Below, one piece after another: positions 16,129-26,300 of a DNA stretch of 42,001 bases. Origin of the DNA: JAPYWM01 sp964489015 (lineage in GTDB: Bacteria > Bacteroidota > Bacteroidia > SpSt-205). The stretch lies in contig CAZAXD010000018.1 of the NCBI GenBank assembly GCA_964489015.1, positions 1 to 42,001 of the forward strand, given 5' to 3'. A model generated the notes under the pieces. It saw only the letters and a list, made by a program, of their open reading frames with translations. It was not told the DNA's origin and did no database searches. A program made the translations under genes and the position numbers. Within the stretch, counting starts at the first letter, position 1; the number at the start of each line of letters is the position of its first letter.

Positions 16129-17333
16129 AGTATTTCCAGTTTGAGGGTTTGGAGTCGTTGACGAGTGGCTTTGAGGACAGTCCAGCGCAGGCCATAAGCT
16201 TTCCAGGTTTGACCTGGTTGGGGGATGTGCCTTAGAAAGTGTATAGCCAGCCCACCAAGGGTAACGGCATAGTGAGCGGGAAGCCATAGTCGTAGGCGAG
16301 CATTGAGAGCATCTATCTCCCAGCGGGCATCGGCTATATAAACCCCCGGGCGCTCTTCTCGTAGCAGAAGCTCTTCCTGATCGTGCTCGTCTTGAATTTC
16401 GCCAAAGACTTCTTCTACGAGGTCTTCTGTCGTGACTAGGCCTGCGGTCCCGCCCCGAGCGTCCACGACCAAGGCGATGCTACGCTTCTCGCGTACGAGA
16501 AGCTCGAGCAGTTTGGAGGCTGGCATCGACTCTGGTACAGCGACTAGGTCCTGTAACACGCTAGCCAGGTCGGGCGGCTTTTGTAAAAGAGCTCGTACGT
16601 ATACATAACCCCGTACTTGGTCGAGATCGCCTTCATACACGATAAGCCGCGACACCCCGTTTTGCTCTAAGAGCGAGAGGGCCTCAGCAGGCGGAGTGTT
16701 TAGATCGACAGCCACGATCTCATGACGGGGAACCATGATGTCTCGGATGGGCGTTTGCCCTAAATGAAGGGTGCGTTCGAGAATCTCTTGAAAACCGGGT
16801 TCTGCTTCTTGGCGAAAGATATGGCGGAGGGATTCACGACCGCTGGCCTGCATAAGCTGGGACTCCGAGAGCCTAAGCCACCTAAAGATCAAACCCATTC
16901 CCCGGTATAGCGGCTCTACCAAGGGAGATAGCACCAGGTAAAAGGTCCAGGTTAGGGGGATGATCGTCGGCATTAGCAGCCGATGCCAACGGTGGGCTAT
17001 GACCTTGGGCAGATATTCGCCGCCGATGAATAAAATCCCTGTCCCAAGGAGCGTCTCTACCCAGAAGCTTTGAATGCCATGAGCTGCCAGCGGCTCCAGT
17101 GCATGTCCCAGCCCCCATCCAAAAGCTACAAGTGCTAAATTATTACCGGTTAGGAGCGTAATGAGCAGGCGACGGGGCTGTTTCAGGAAAAAGCTGGCGA
17201 GGCGCCAGCGCCATGGGTAGCGCTGCCGCCATATCTCCCATTGAAAGGCCGAATGGCTAAGCCAGGCTAACTCGCTGCCCGAGAAAAAAGCACTAAGAAT
17301 AAGAAGCAGGGCCAAAAGCACCCACCAGATCAT
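16125..17333 (-). CDS. CNNM/hemolysin-family membrane protein with CBS pair and CorC domain
   Basis: The product is 402 residues. The N-terminal CNNM domain (about 1-160, three to four membrane segments) has the FFSGSE motif and the GEYLPK motif. Two CBS domains follow (about 185-310, with DIMVPRHEIVAVD and VSRLIVYEGDLDQVRGYV), then a CorC/HlyC domain. Relatives are implicated in magnesium or cobalt efflux; Bacteroidota relatives include GldE. It is coupled by ATGA overlaps to lptC upstream and to the flavin reductase downstream. LptC followed by this family is, as I recall, a common Bacteroidota order. Confidence 0.9.
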   Translation of the reverse strand: MIWWVLLALLLILSAFFSGSELAWLSHSAFQWEIWRQRYPWRWRLASFFLKQPRRLLITLLTGNNLALVAFGWGLGHALEPLAAHGIQSFWVETLLGTGILFIGGEYLPKVIAHRWHRLLMPTIIPLTWTFYLVLSPLVEPLYRGMGLIFRWLRLSESQLMQASGRESLRHIFRQEAEPGFQEILERTLHLGQTPIRDIMVPRHEIVAVDLNTPPAEALSLLEQNGVSRLIVYEGDLDQVRGYVYVRALLQKPPDLASVLQDLVAVPESMPASKLLELLVREKRSIALVVDARGGTAGLVTTEDLVEEVFGEIQDEHDQEELLLREERPGVYIADARWEIDALNARLRLWLPAHYAVTLGGLAIHFLRHIPQPGQTWKAYGLRWTVLKATRQRLQTLKLEIL

Positions 17334-17899
17334 AAGGCCGGCAAGGTCACGCGACCTTGGATACGGGCTAAGCGGTAGGTTCGAAGTCGATCGGTAGAGA
17401 CGAGGCCCCAGCCGCGTATCGTCTCTTTAGGGGCCTGAATGCGTACCCAGCCGGGCGCTTCGAGTCGGTCTTGGGCTCGGTCCCAGCGCAGCTCGTCCGT
17501 TTCTAGAGTCTGGCCTTCCTTAGATTGGAGGTACACTTGCTTTTTTGCCACGAAGAGACCCTTTTCAGGATAGAGTGTGGCCCTTTGACAGGTTAGGTAA
17601 AGGCGAGTGGTGCTATCGGGTTCGTACCAGGTGAGTTGGATAGGGCCTGTTAATTCCCAGTATGCCTGCTCGGCTTTGAGGCGCTGCACCTGACGAGCCG
17701 TGAGGTGACCGCTGCTGCCTGTGGACTCAACCCAGCGCAGCACAAAGCCCTTGACTTCCTGGATCGGTATAGCCTTGCGGCGCTCGGCCCAGTCTGCTGG
17801 AAGGGGTGTCTTCGCTTTTTGACAGCCAGTTAGGATAATCAGCAGCCACCCGATGAGCCAGGGCCGACTCGGCAGGGGAACGTCAGGGCTAGCGGACAT
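17330..17899 (-). CDS. lptC: LPS export periplasmic protein LptC
   Basis: The product is 189 residues. A hydrophobic N-terminus ends at a possible lipobox (LTGC), and the rest is one beta-jellyroll-like domain of LptC type with WYEPDSTTRLYLTC and ETDELRWD strands. LptC passes LPS from the LptBFG transporter to LptA. It overlaps the bactofilin gene by 11 bases and couples to the CNNM gene as ATGA. Confidence 0.8.
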   Translation of the reverse strand: MSASPDVPLPSRPWLIGWLLIILTGCQKAKTPLPADWAERRKAIPIQEVKGFVLRWVESTGSSGHLTARQVQRLKAEQAYWELTGPIQLTWYEPDSTTRLYLTCQRATLYPEKGLFVAKKQVYLQSKEGQTLETDELRWDRAQDRLEAPGWVRIQAPKETIRGWGLVSTDRLRTYRLARIQGRVTLPAL

Positions 17900-18338
17900 C
17901 GGCTTTTTTTGCCGGCTTAGGCTGAGAGGCGTTCGTGGGGGCTGTAGGTTCGTTTGATGACCTCGAGAGCTGATCTGTTTGGGGACTGACTTCGCATCGG
18001 ATGTTTAGGATGGCTCCGGTGTGAATTTCTAAGGAACGGCTACGAATTTGGCCTTTCATACGAGCGGTCTGGGTGAGCTCGACGTGCTTCTCACAAGCGA
18101 GCTGACCCTCAAACTCCCCAGCGATGAGAGCCTCTCCGGCGCTGACCTCGCCTGTCACCTGACCGCTTTCTGCAATGACGAGCCTTTGCCCTACTGCCAG
18201 CCGGCCCCTGAAAGTTCCCTCAATTCGGAGATTACCCGGCGCCTTGAGCGCCCCTTCTAGTTCTACCCCTTCACCGATGATGGAAAGCGATTCCTTTATG
18301 CCCGAAGCCGACGCACCGTTCTTACCAAAAAGCGCCAC
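17889..18338 (-). CDS. Bactofilin
   Basis: The product is 149 residues and starts with GTG. The core (about 15-110) has the bactofilin right-handed beta-helix repeats, such as IGEGVELEGALKAPGNLRIEGTF-type turns, with low-complexity N- and C-termini. Bactofilins polymerise without nucleotide and organise cell-shape or envelope machinery. The GTG start is supported by a TACCTTTG box exactly 4 bases upstream, and no ATG lies nearby. It is the first gene of the four-gene unit. Confidence 0.93.
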   Translation of the reverse strand: MALFGKNGASASGIKESLSIIGEGVELEGALKAPGNLRIEGTFRGRLAVGQRLVIAESGQVTGEVSAGEALIAGEFEGQLACEKHVELTQTARMKGQIRSRSLEIHTGAILNIRCEVSPQTDQLSRSSNEPTAPTNASQPKPAKKADVR

Positions 18339-18342
18339 GCCG

Positions 18343-18350
18343 CAAAGGTA
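18343..18350 (-). promoter_or_regulatory. Promoter -7 box TACCTTTG for bactofilin, leaderless GTG start
   Basis: The minus strand reads TACCTTTG, CGGC, then the GTG at 18338. The box lies in the 37-base gap between the two minus-strand units. Confidence 0.7.
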
Positions 18351-18375
18351 ATAATATTTCTCGTCCGGCGGACTC

Positions 18376-18906
18376 TCAACGGCTTAGTAACCGCTGCATT
18401 TCGGCATGCACTTGGGCTAAGCCTACCTGAAAGGGGTCAGGTGAGAGGGCTCGCCACTTTTCTTTGAAGCGCTCTACCCACACCAACGTAGGGGTCTGAT
18501 TGGGAGCATATTCGGAGAGGGTTTCTTGGAGGGTTTTGAGGAGCTGTAAGCGGGCCTGCCGCAAAGCTATCCATACGCGGGGACCTGTGTAGATCTGCTG
18601 GGCCGCGTTGTGGAGATACTCTTCTTGAAGCACGCGCATCAGCACTTGGACTAGCTCGGCTGCTGAACGAAACTGCGTGGGCTTTAGCCGTGGCAGGAGG
18701 TTATTAGGGTCGTTTCGCTCCAAAAACAAGGCTGCCCGCTCTAGTGCCTGCAAACGCAAAGGCAGTGTAGCTTGCCAAAGCTGCTGCTCGATAAGCTTTT
18801 CCCGCTCTGCTGATTCGCGCCGCCAAAAGAAGAGTAGCACAGCAGCTACGCTTAGGAGGCCACTCAGGGCTACAATCAAAAGGGCTATCCACGACGTATC
18901 ACTCAT
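18376..18906 (-). CDS. Conserved membrane-anchored protein, DUF7935-like
   Basis: The product is 176 residues. One N-terminal membrane segment (about 5-28) is followed by a charged helical domain with LRLQALERAALFLERNDPNNLLPR and a HNAAQQIY segment. This matches an uncharacterised Bacteroidota family that I recall as DUF7935. The name is less certain than the match to a conserved family. The start at 18906 overlaps the stop of the hydrolase gene as ATGA. It is the last gene of the FadN unit. No function is assigned. Confidence 0.72.
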   Translation of the reverse strand: MSDTSWIALLIVALSGLLSVAAVLLFFWRRESAEREKLIEQQLWQATLPLRLQALERAALFLERNDPNNLLPRLKPTQFRSAAELVQVLMRVLQEEYLHNAAQQIYTGPRVWIALRQARLQLLKTLQETLSEYAPNQTPTLVWVERFKEKWRALSPDPFQVGLAQVHAEMQRLLSR

Positions 18907-19649
18907 AAATCCCGAAAGAAAGCCAACGCCCGTAAGCCGTACTTCTCCCAAAAGGCGAAATCATGACCACCTGTGGGATCTGTCTCGTAGAGGCACCTAA
19001 GCTGCGGCCGCTCGGCTTGGAGAATAGCATGGAGCTTGGCGGAGTGATGGACGGGAACGATCCGGTCTCGCATGCCATGGGCTAGGTAAAGAGGACTCTC
19101 GATCTTGAGCGCTAATCGTAGGGGATTGTCTAGGCTGTCCCAAAGGGGATTGTAAGGCCCATACCAGCCGACGAGTAGGGGGTCCCGCGGATGATAATGC
19201 GGGTCAAAGTCTCCAGACAGGGCCGCCCCCGCTCGAAAGAGCTTTCCTGTCTGGCTCAGCAGCATAACGACACCCCGTCCTCCCGTGGAGAGACCCAGGA
19301 CATACGTACGCCCTGGCCAGAGGTAGCCCCCTCGCATGAGCGCCGGAAGCACCGTATCCGTCAGGGTTTTTAGGGTTGGGTAGCTTGCCCAGTCCTGGCG
19401 GGTGCTGGGCAGCACTTTCGAAGCGTAAATGCTCTTGCCCATCTCCACGAGGATCAGGCGGTATCCTTCTTGCAGGGCTGCTTCACAAACGCGGCTGCTA
19501 TCACACCAGCACGTACGCGGATAATTCCATCCTGGCAGCAGTAGCAACACGGCTTTAGGTGGGGTGACGGGGTCCCGTATCTCCACGATACAGCTACCAA
19601 ACTTGAATATCTGTGCCAAGAGGGGCCCAGATAGAAGGAGCGCTCTCAG
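18903..19649 (-). CDS. Exported alpha/beta-hydrolase, probable CTG start
   Basis: The product is about 248 residues. The hydrolase fold shows LLLLPGWNYPRTCW, the nucleophile elbow GLSTGG, an acid in AHGMRDRIVP and a histidine in GGHDFAFW. It probably cleaves an ester. The first ATG in frame is at 19715, 70 bases inside fadN. I prefer CTG at 19647-19649, because it overlaps the fadN stop as CTGA, just as ATGA does elsewhere here, and begins a signal peptide (RALLLSGPLLAQ). A TTG a few codons later would destroy that signal. The start is inference. Confidence 0.72.
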   Translation of the reverse strand: MRALLLSGPLLAQIFKFGSCIVEIRDPVTPPKAVLLLLPGWNYPRTCWCDSSRVCEAALQEGYRLILVEMGKSIYASKVLPSTRQDWASYPTLKTLTDTVLPALMRGGYLWPGRTYVLGLSTGGRGVVMLLSQTGKLFRAGAALSGDFDPHYHPRDPLLVGWYGPYNPLWDSLDNPLRLALKIESPLYLAHGMRDRIVPVHHSAKLHAILQAERPQLRCLYETDPTGGHDFAFWEKYGLRALAFFRDL

Positions 19650-22084
19650 TTGCGGAGCGGTTTGCCAGTTTGGAGCATGTGCTGAATGCGTTCCAAGGTG
19701 CGGCGCTCCCCGCATAGCTGTAGGAAGGCTTCCCGCTCGAGATCGAGTAGGTAAGATTCACTCACCTCCTGTGGGCCGGTGAGATCGCCCCCTGCTAAGA
19801 CATACCCGATCTTACGGGCGATATGCCGGTCATACGCCGTGATAAAGCCGGCTTCCTGCATCTGGTAAAGAGACGCTTCGACGCCACCGAGGGCTGTACG
19901 CCCTAGTACCCGGATCGGTTTGGGATGAGGCTGTACGTAGCCCCCTTCGGCTAAAAGCAGCGCATACCGCTTGGCTTCCAAGAGCTGGCGGTTTTTATTG
20001 AAAGAGACCCGAGTCTGGTAAGGCCGCAAGAGCCCAAGTTGCATCGCCTCCAGCGCCGAGGTTGCTACCTTGCCCGTGGCGATGAGGGTGAGCATGTCTC
20101 GGAAATAGTTTAGCTCCACATCCCCGTCCACGTAGCGCTGGGCGATGCGGGTTGCCATTTCTTTCGTGCCGCCGCCAGCCGGCAGGAGCCCGACCCCAAT
20201 CTCGACGAGGCCGATATAGGTCTCGGCTGCGGCCTGAACGCCGTCGGCGTGCATGGTAAGCTCACAACCGCCGCCCAGGGTAAGGCCATGGGGCGCCACG
20301 ACTACTGGGATCGCGCTATAACGGGCTCGTAGGACTGTCTGCTGGAAAGCACGTACCGCAAAATCTAGCTCGTCCCACTCCTGCTCCACTGCCATCATAA
20401 AGATCATGGCCAGGTTAGCGCCTGCAGAGAAGTTTTCGCCCTGGTTACCGATGACAAGCGCCTCGTAATGCTTTTCAGCTATGTCTATAGCATGCTGGAT
20501 AGCGGCCAGCACATCCCCACCCAAGGTATTCATCTTGGTGTGGAATTCCAGACAAAGCACGCCATCCCCTAAATGAAAAAGAGAAGCCCCGGTGTTTTGC
20601 CAAATGACCCGTTCATGACGGAGGTCATCGAGAAAGAGATACTGCTCTTGACCGGGGATAGGGATGTAAGTGCCGGCTTGGGGACTGTATACCTCGCGGC
20701 GCCCACCACTTAGCCGATAAAATTGTTTGTGGCCCTGGGCGCGCATTTGCTGTACCCAAGGGGCTACGGTATAGCCGTACTTCTCCATGAGGGCCAAGCC
20801 TGTCTCTAAGCCTATGGCATCCCACTTCTCAAAAGGACCTAACTTCCAGCCAAAGCCAGCTCGAACCGCCTGGTCAATAGGGTAGACGTCATCCGCAATC
20901 TCAGGAATGCGGTGGGATACGTAGCTCAGCAGGGCTGCTAAGTTTTCCTGCAAAAGCTGTGCATACGGCTCACTCGAATCAGCGATAAGCTTTAGGCGCT
21001 TGTGCAGGTTTTCTTCGGTCTTGAGCTGCTCGAGGAGGGCAGAACGGACCTTTTTTTGCGGCTGATAGGTCAGAGTTTTGAGGTCTAAGCTGAGAATTTC
21101 ACTTTTGCCATTGAGGCGCTGCTTGGCATAAAACCCTTTACCGCTTTTTTCTCCCAGATAGCCCGCTTCGAGCATCTTTTGAAGGTAATCGGGAAGCTTA
21201 AAGATCTCGCGCGCCTCGTCGTGCGGGCAGTTTTCATAAAGGCCTTTCGCTACCTTGGCTAAGGTATCGAGCCCCACGACGTCAGCCGTGCGGAAGGTGG
21301 CTGATTTGGGATGACCAATCGCCGGGCCTGTGAGCTTATCAACCTCTTCCACCGAAAAGCCATATCGAGGCAAAGCATGCAGTAGGTGCATAATGCCAAA
21401 GACGCCTATGCGATTGGCAATAAAAGCCGGGGTATCCTTGCATAAGACAGTTTCTTTACCTAAAATCCGCCGGCCAAAGTCCATCAAAAAAGCGATGATA
21501 TCGGGGTCCGTATCAGGGCCTGGAATGATTTCCAGAAGCGGCAAATAGCGCGGCGGATTGAAGAAGTGCGTACCCGCAAAATGCCGCCTAAAGTCTGGCG
21601 AACGGCCCTCTGCTAAAAAGCGAAGCGGGATTCCCGAGGTATTGGTCGTAATCAGCGTACCCGGCTTGCGATACTTCTCTACCTCATCATAAAGCGCTCG
21701 CTTGATAGCCAGATCCTCGGCCACGACTTCGATGATCCAGTCAGTCTCTACAATGCGGGCTAAGTCATCCGCAAAGTTCCCTAGGGTTATTTGCTCCAGG
21801 ACTTTAGATTCGTAAAATGGAGCGGGTGATAGCTTCTTGGCTCTTTCAAAGAGGGTTTCGACGATTCGATTCCGAACGGCGCGATCAGTAAGATGGAGCC
21901 CTTTTTGCTGCTCCTCTGGGGATAGTTCTTGGGGAGCTATATCGAGCAGGCTCACGGAGAAGCCTACGCCGGCTAGGTGCATGGCGATCTGGGAGCCCAT
22001 GACTCCTGCACCTAGTACGGTTACTTTCCGAATACGGCGCTGGCTTTTGGTGCTAGTTTCGACTCTTTCTAAAGTAGCTGGCAT
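19646..22084 (-). CDS. fadN: 3-hydroxyacyl-CoA dehydrogenase / enoyl-CoA hydratase, FadN type
   Basis: An 812-residue bifunctional enzyme of fatty-acid beta-oxidation. An N-terminal NAD-binding domain (VLGAGVMGSQIA near 23-34) and a 3-hydroxyacyl-CoA dehydrogenase domain with GTHFFNPPRYLPLLEI come first. The enoyl-CoA hydratase (crotonase) domain is C-terminal (about 520-800), with NFSAGANL and GGGCELTMHAD. This order matches FadN of Bacillus and is the reverse of FadB/FadJ. No thiolase or acyl-CoA dehydrogenase lies beside it. It leads a unit with the hydrolase and the DUF7935-like gene. Confidence 0.9.
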   Translation of the reverse strand: MPATLERVETSTKSQRRIRKVTVLGAGVMGSQIAMHLAGVGFSVSLLDIAPQELSPEEQQKGLHLTDRAVRNRIVETLFERAKKLSPAPFYESKVLEQITLGNFADDLARIVETDWIIEVVAEDLAIKRALYDEVEKYRKPGTLITTNTSGIPLRFLAEGRSPDFRRHFAGTHFFNPPRYLPLLEIIPGPDTDPDIIAFLMDFGRRILGKETVLCKDTPAFIANRIGVFGIMHLLHALPRYGFSVEEVDKLTGPAIGHPKSATFRTADVVGLDTLAKVAKGLYENCPHDEAREIFKLPDYLQKMLEAGYLGEKSGKGFYAKQRLNGKSEILSLDLKTLTYQPQKKVRSALLEQLKTEENLHKRLKLIADSSEPYAQLLQENLAALLSYVSHRIPEIADDVYPIDQAVRAGFGWKLGPFEKWDAIGLETGLALMEKYGYTVAPWVQQMRAQGHKQFYRLSGGRREVYSPQAGTYIPIPGQEQYLFLDDLRHERVIWQNTGASLFHLGDGVLCLEFHTKMNTLGGDVLAAIQHAIDIAEKHYEALVIGNQGENFSAGANLAMIFMMAVEQEWDELDFAVRAFQQTVLRARYSAIPVVVAPHGLTLGGGCELTMHADGVQAAAETYIGLVEIGVGLLPAGGGTKEMATRIAQRYVDGDVELNYFRDMLTLIATGKVATSALEAMQLGLLRPYQTRVSFNKNRQLLEAKRYALLLAEGGYVQPHPKPIRVLGRTALGGVEASLYQMQEAGFITAYDRHIARKIGYVLAGGDLTGPQEVSESYLLDLEREAFLQLCGERRTLERIQHMLQTGKPLRN

Positions 22085-22088
22085 ATAG

Positions 22089-22096
22089 CAAAGATA
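22089..22096 (-). promoter_or_regulatory. Promoter -7 box TATCTTTG for fadN, leaderless
   Basis: The minus strand reads TATCTTTG, CTAT, then ATG at 22084. It is divergent from the HPF promoter with 30 bases between the boxes. Confidence 0.7.
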
Positions 22097-22126
22097 GGGC
22101 GTTTCATCTACATGTCACTTTTTGCC

Positions 22127-22134
22127 TATATTTG
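22127..22134 (+). promoter_or_regulatory. Promoter -7 box TATATTTG for HPF
   Basis: TATATTTG is followed by T and an ATG at 22136, and by a second ATG at 22142 after 7 bases. An earlier ATG at 22112 lies upstream of this box and would not be transcribed from it. Confidence 0.6.
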
Positions 22135-22141
22135 TATGGCT

Positions 22142-22435
22142 ATGCGCTTCCGAATTCACACGGACGGGGCGAAGGTCTCTGAAGCCTTCACGAGTTATGT
22201 GCAGGATCGGCTAGAGCGGCTGTATCAGGATTTTGGCTTTATCATCGAGGGAGAAGTGAACTTCAAGGAGCTTGGGAATAAAGGTCCTCATCGCGGAGTA
22301 GAGCTTCACCTGCGGGTGCCTGGCGAGGTTCTACACGTGAGCGAGCGGGCTGAAGATTTTCAGACGGCTTTTGACTCGGGTTTGTCTGCCATGCGCCGGA
22401 GTCTACAGCGCTATAAAGAGCAAATCCGTTCATAA
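22142..22435 (+). CDS. hpf: Ribosome hibernation promoting factor (HPF/RaiA)
   Basis: The product is 97 residues, the short-HPF size. It has the beta-alpha-beta-beta-beta-alpha pattern of the S30AE domain, with SEAFTSYVQDRLERLY, LHLRVPG and a final basic helix. HPF binds the 30S subunit and inactivates 70S ribosomes in stationary phase. I chose ATG 22142 because the conserved domain starts immediately (RFRIHTDG) and the promoter box lies 7 bases upstream; 22136 is also possible. It overlaps the 3' end of holA by 6 bases in convergent orientation. Confidence 0.85.
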   Translation: MRFRIHTDGAKVSEAFTSYVQDRLERLYQDFGFIIEGEVNFKELGNKGPHRGVELHLRVPGEVLHVSERAEDFQTAFDSGLSAMRRSLQRYKEQIRS

Positions 22436-23386
22436 CAAAGGCGCTTTTTTACCGACCAAGGCCTCGGCCAAGCTTAGCACTAAGACTCGTTCTGGGGCTT
22501 TTCTGGGTAGCACGCCTTTGAGCTGCGCATCTACCTGGCGGAGGGCAGTCAGCGCTTCCGAGCAGTTCTCGAGGCTGTAGCGTTTGTAGGCAGTCAGGTA
22601 GGGGCGCGCTTGAAAGCCATATCGAAGCCCTAATCGTCCTTGTATCGCCTCGGCTGTAGGCATCTTCGTGCCATAAGCCAAGCGAAGCTGCCCTAGCTGG
22701 TAAAAAAACTGCTGCAGATGCCATAAAATTTGAGCGGTGGGAAAGTTCCTGGGGTCCTCGGCAAAATGGCTCATGAGTAGCCAAATGCGCTTATGGTCCC
22801 TTTCGGCTAAAGCATCGATGAGGCGAAAGAGATTATACTGCGGGTGAAGCCCGATGGCCTCCGTGAGCGTTTGCGGCTCCAGGCTTATGCCGGCTACCGC
22901 TAAGGTCTCTAGCGTCTGCCGTAGTAGCCGGAGGTCCGTGCCCAGCGTCTCTACTAGCAACGTCACGCTCTCTGGCGGAAGGGTCAGCCCCAAGGCCTGG
23001 GCCTCCGCCTCTAGCCAAGCCAGCGCTTCTTTGGGTTTGAGCGGGTGAAAAGCTTCATACTGCATCTCGCCTTTGGGCAGCTTAGGCACCTGCTCCGTCC
23101 CAAACTCGATAATTAGATGATTAACAGGCGAAGGCTGCTGGAGATAGGTTTCGAGGGCTTTGAGGTCGGCTTTGGGGATGGCTTCGGCTTCAAGCAGGAG
23201 CACGACTTTATAGGGCGAACCGAAGGCCATTTCGTAGAGGTTCATAAGTCTAGCGGCCGTGAAGGCCCGCCCGCGGATTACTTCAAGGGCAAAGTCCCGA
23301 GGCAGGTCGCGCAGTAGCTCGTCTATAAGCGCTTGTCGCCGTCGTGTGCGCAGGTATTCCTCCTGGCCGTAAAGAATCCAAATCAT
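22430..23386 (-). CDS. holA: DNA polymerase III delta subunit
   Basis: The product is 318 residues. It opens with WILYGQEEYLRTRRRQALID, the typical HolA start, and continues with the AAA+ -like domain lacking a Walker A, including LLLEAEAIPKADLKALETYL and a long helical C-terminal collar domain. HolA opens the beta clamp in the clamp loader. The start overlaps the mfd stop as ATGA. Confidence 0.87.
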   Translation of the reverse strand: MIWILYGQEEYLRTRRRQALIDELLRDLPRDFALEVIRGRAFTAARLMNLYEMAFGSPYKVVLLLEAEAIPKADLKALETYLQQPSPVNHLIIEFGTEQVPKLPKGEMQYEAFHPLKPKEALAWLEAEAQALGLTLPPESVTLLVETLGTDLRLLRQTLETLAVAGISLEPQTLTEAIGLHPQYNLFRLIDALAERDHKRIWLLMSHFAEDPRNFPTAQILWHLQQFFYQLGQLRLAYGTKMPTAEAIQGRLGLRYGFQARPYLTAYKRYSLENCSEALTALRQVDAQLKGVLPRKAPERVLVLSLAEALVGKKAPLL

Positions 23387-26300
23387 GCGACGGTGGGGAG
23401 TAGGTGTTTGCTTAGCATTTCTAAGAGAGCGAGGGTCTCTTTGGCATGGGCGACCGGTCGCAGTTCCACATCAAGGGTGCTCTTCTCGCTGCTGAGGTGA
23501 AATGAGTAGTTTAGCTGATGGAGCGCCTGCAGTAGCGGTTGTAGGGGAGTATCAGGGGGTAAGCTCAGCTGGAGCCCTTTTCGCTGGGCACGGATCGCTG
23601 ACACACCCAGCTTGTCCCCTAACCAGCGTAGCCTCAGTACATCCGCTAGGGTTAGCACTGCTTCCGGCAGGCTGCCAAAGCGATCCTGTAGCTCGCGCAA
23701 TATAGCTTGAAGGGCGGCTTCGTTCTCAGTAGCGCTAAGGCGGCGGTAGATCTCTAGGCGCGTAGCCGGATAGGGTATCCATTCTGCTGGGATCTGAGCT
23801 GGCCAGTCCGCTTCTACGGTGCACCGAGGCTGTTTACGAACTGGCACAGTCTCTAGTTGTAGATCGGCCTTGATAGTCGCAATGGCTTCCTCTAAGATCT
23901 CTTGATAGTAATCGTAACCCACGGCGTGAATGAAGCCGCTCTGCTGCCGGCCGAAGAGGTCACCTGCGCCGCGGATCTCCAGATCACGCAAGGCGATCTG
24001 AAAACCGGCACCGAGGTCGTTAAATTCTTCTAGCGCCTCCAGTCGCCGCAAGGCGTCTGAGCTGAGGTGATGAAGACTCGGCACGAGAAAGTAGCAGTGA
24101 GCCTGCTGATCGCGGCGCCCCACCCGTCCCCGCAGTTGATGCAGGTCGCTTAGGCCAAAGCGGTGGGCAGGGTAGACGATCATGGTATTCGCATGGGGCA
24201 CATCTAACCCGGATTCTACGATATGGGTGCTGACCAGGATATCGATTTGCCGGGCTAAAAAGGCCGTCAAGATGGCCTCGATCGTACGAGCAGGCATCTG
24301 GGCATGCACGAAACTCACCTCGGCTTCTGGTAAGAGGGTTCGAAGCTTGTCTGCTATTCGAGGTAGCTCGCTGATCGCATGATGCACGAAATACGCCTGA
24401 CCGTTTCGGGCAAGCTCACGCGCCAAAGCTTCCTGCACCAGTTCCCACGAAAAAGCTGCAATACGAGTCTGGACAGGCAGGCGACCGCGCGGCGGTGTCG
24501 TGATCAGGGACACATCCCGTAGCCCCGCTAAGCTCATCTGGAGCGTACGAGGGATAGGGGTGGCGCTTAGCGCCAAGGTATCCACCAGAGGCCAGCGGGC
24601 CCGTAGCTTCTCTTTGTCCAAAACGCCAAAGCGGTGCTCCTCATCAATGATCAGGAGGCCTAGGTCCTTGAAGCGGACGTCTTCGGACAAAAGCCGATGT
24701 GTGCCGATGACAATATCGAGCTCACCGGCTTCGAGGCGGGCTAAGATCTCGCGCTGATTCTTAGCCGTCTGAAGGCGACTTAGGCTAGCCAAGCGAACGG
24801 CATACGGCTCTAGACGCTCCCGAAGCGTCTGATAGTGCTGCATGGCCAAGACGGTCGTGGGTACAAGGAAGGCGACCTGACGCCCCTCTTGTACGACCTT
24901 AAAGGCAGCTCGGATCGCCACTTCGGTCTTGCCAAACCCTACATCGCCACAGACCAGCCGATCCATTGGATGCGGGGCCTCTAAGTCACGCTTGACCTCG
25001 GCGATGGCTTGAAGCTGGTCAGGCGTCTCTTCATACGGGAAGCTCGCCTCCATCTCCATTTGAGCCAGGGTATCTGCGCTATAAGCATAGCCGGGCAAAG
25101 CTTTGCGCTGGGCATAAAGCTGAACAAGGTCTAAGGCAATCTGCTGTACCTCTCGTCGAATCCGTTCGGTGGTTCGCTGCCATTCTGTGGAGCCTAAGCG
25201 GCTGAGTTTAGGTGGGGTATCACTCGCCGAACGGTAAGGTGCCATTTCACTAAGCTGGTAGGTCGGCACATATAAGATAGCCTCGTCCGCAAAAAAGAGC
25301 CTTACGGCTTCCTGCGGGGGCTGTGTATGCGGCACCTGGACTAGCCCCCCAAATCGGGCAATGCCGTATCGCTTGTGCACGACATAATCCCCTACATTCA
25401 GAGTCTGAAGGTCTTTGAGGACTAAGGCTGCATGACGCCGAAACTGGCGATGATCTGCCGGCTGATAAAACCGCTTGAAGATTTGATGGTCCGTGTAAAA
25501 GGCAGTATGACTCTGGGGGTCATAAAACCCTTCCGCAAGCTTGCCCTGACGCCACTCGACCTGATAGGGTAGGGCCAGGGCATCTATGAGCCGCTTTAGG
25601 CGCACCTGCTGCTTTTCATTTTCTACAAAGAGATAAAGGGTGGTGATGGGAAGCTCTTCTAAATGCTTTTTGAGGAGGCCCAGATCATGCGGAAAGCTAG
25701 GTTGGGGCAACGTGGTGTAAGAAAGGGTAGGGGCGTTGGGGCGAGCCGGCATAGGGCCTAGTTCGATGGCACGGAGTAGGAGGGCATCGAAGGCGGCCTG
25801 CGCAGCCGGCTCTCCTAGACGCTCCAAGGCGCCCCGAAAGCCTAGGCCTTCCCAGACAAAAACAAGGCTCTGCGTAGGAAGGTAATCGACTAGGGTGGCA
25901 TTCGCTTCGAGCTGGGCCGGAGAGGGCAAAAGGTAGTACGTAGGGACAGACTCCGCCGAGATTTGAGTCTCTAAGTCGAAGCGCTGAAGCCGTACAATCT
26001 TATCCCCCTCAAAGCGCACCCGCACGGGGTAAACGTGGGCAAAGCTAAAAATGTCCACGACGGCGCCGCGCTTAGCGTATTGACCAGGGCCTTCGACCGT
26101 GTCGACCTCGAGAAAGCCAAGCATGTCTAAAAATTCTATCAGAAACGCTCGCCCTAGGTCGGCATTGGCTTCTAATCGTAAAAGGTGCTGCGCCCAGCTT
26201 GTCACGGCTGGCAGCTTTTCCACGAAAGCCTGGGGATACGTGAGGATCCACAGTGGCTCTTGCCGGCTTAGGCGGGCGAGAATCGCACTATGCTCCAGCA

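Noticed and set aside
19649..19715. ATG at 19715 as the hydrolase start
   Set aside because: It would overlap fadN by 70 bases and put 22 unsupported residues before a signal peptide.
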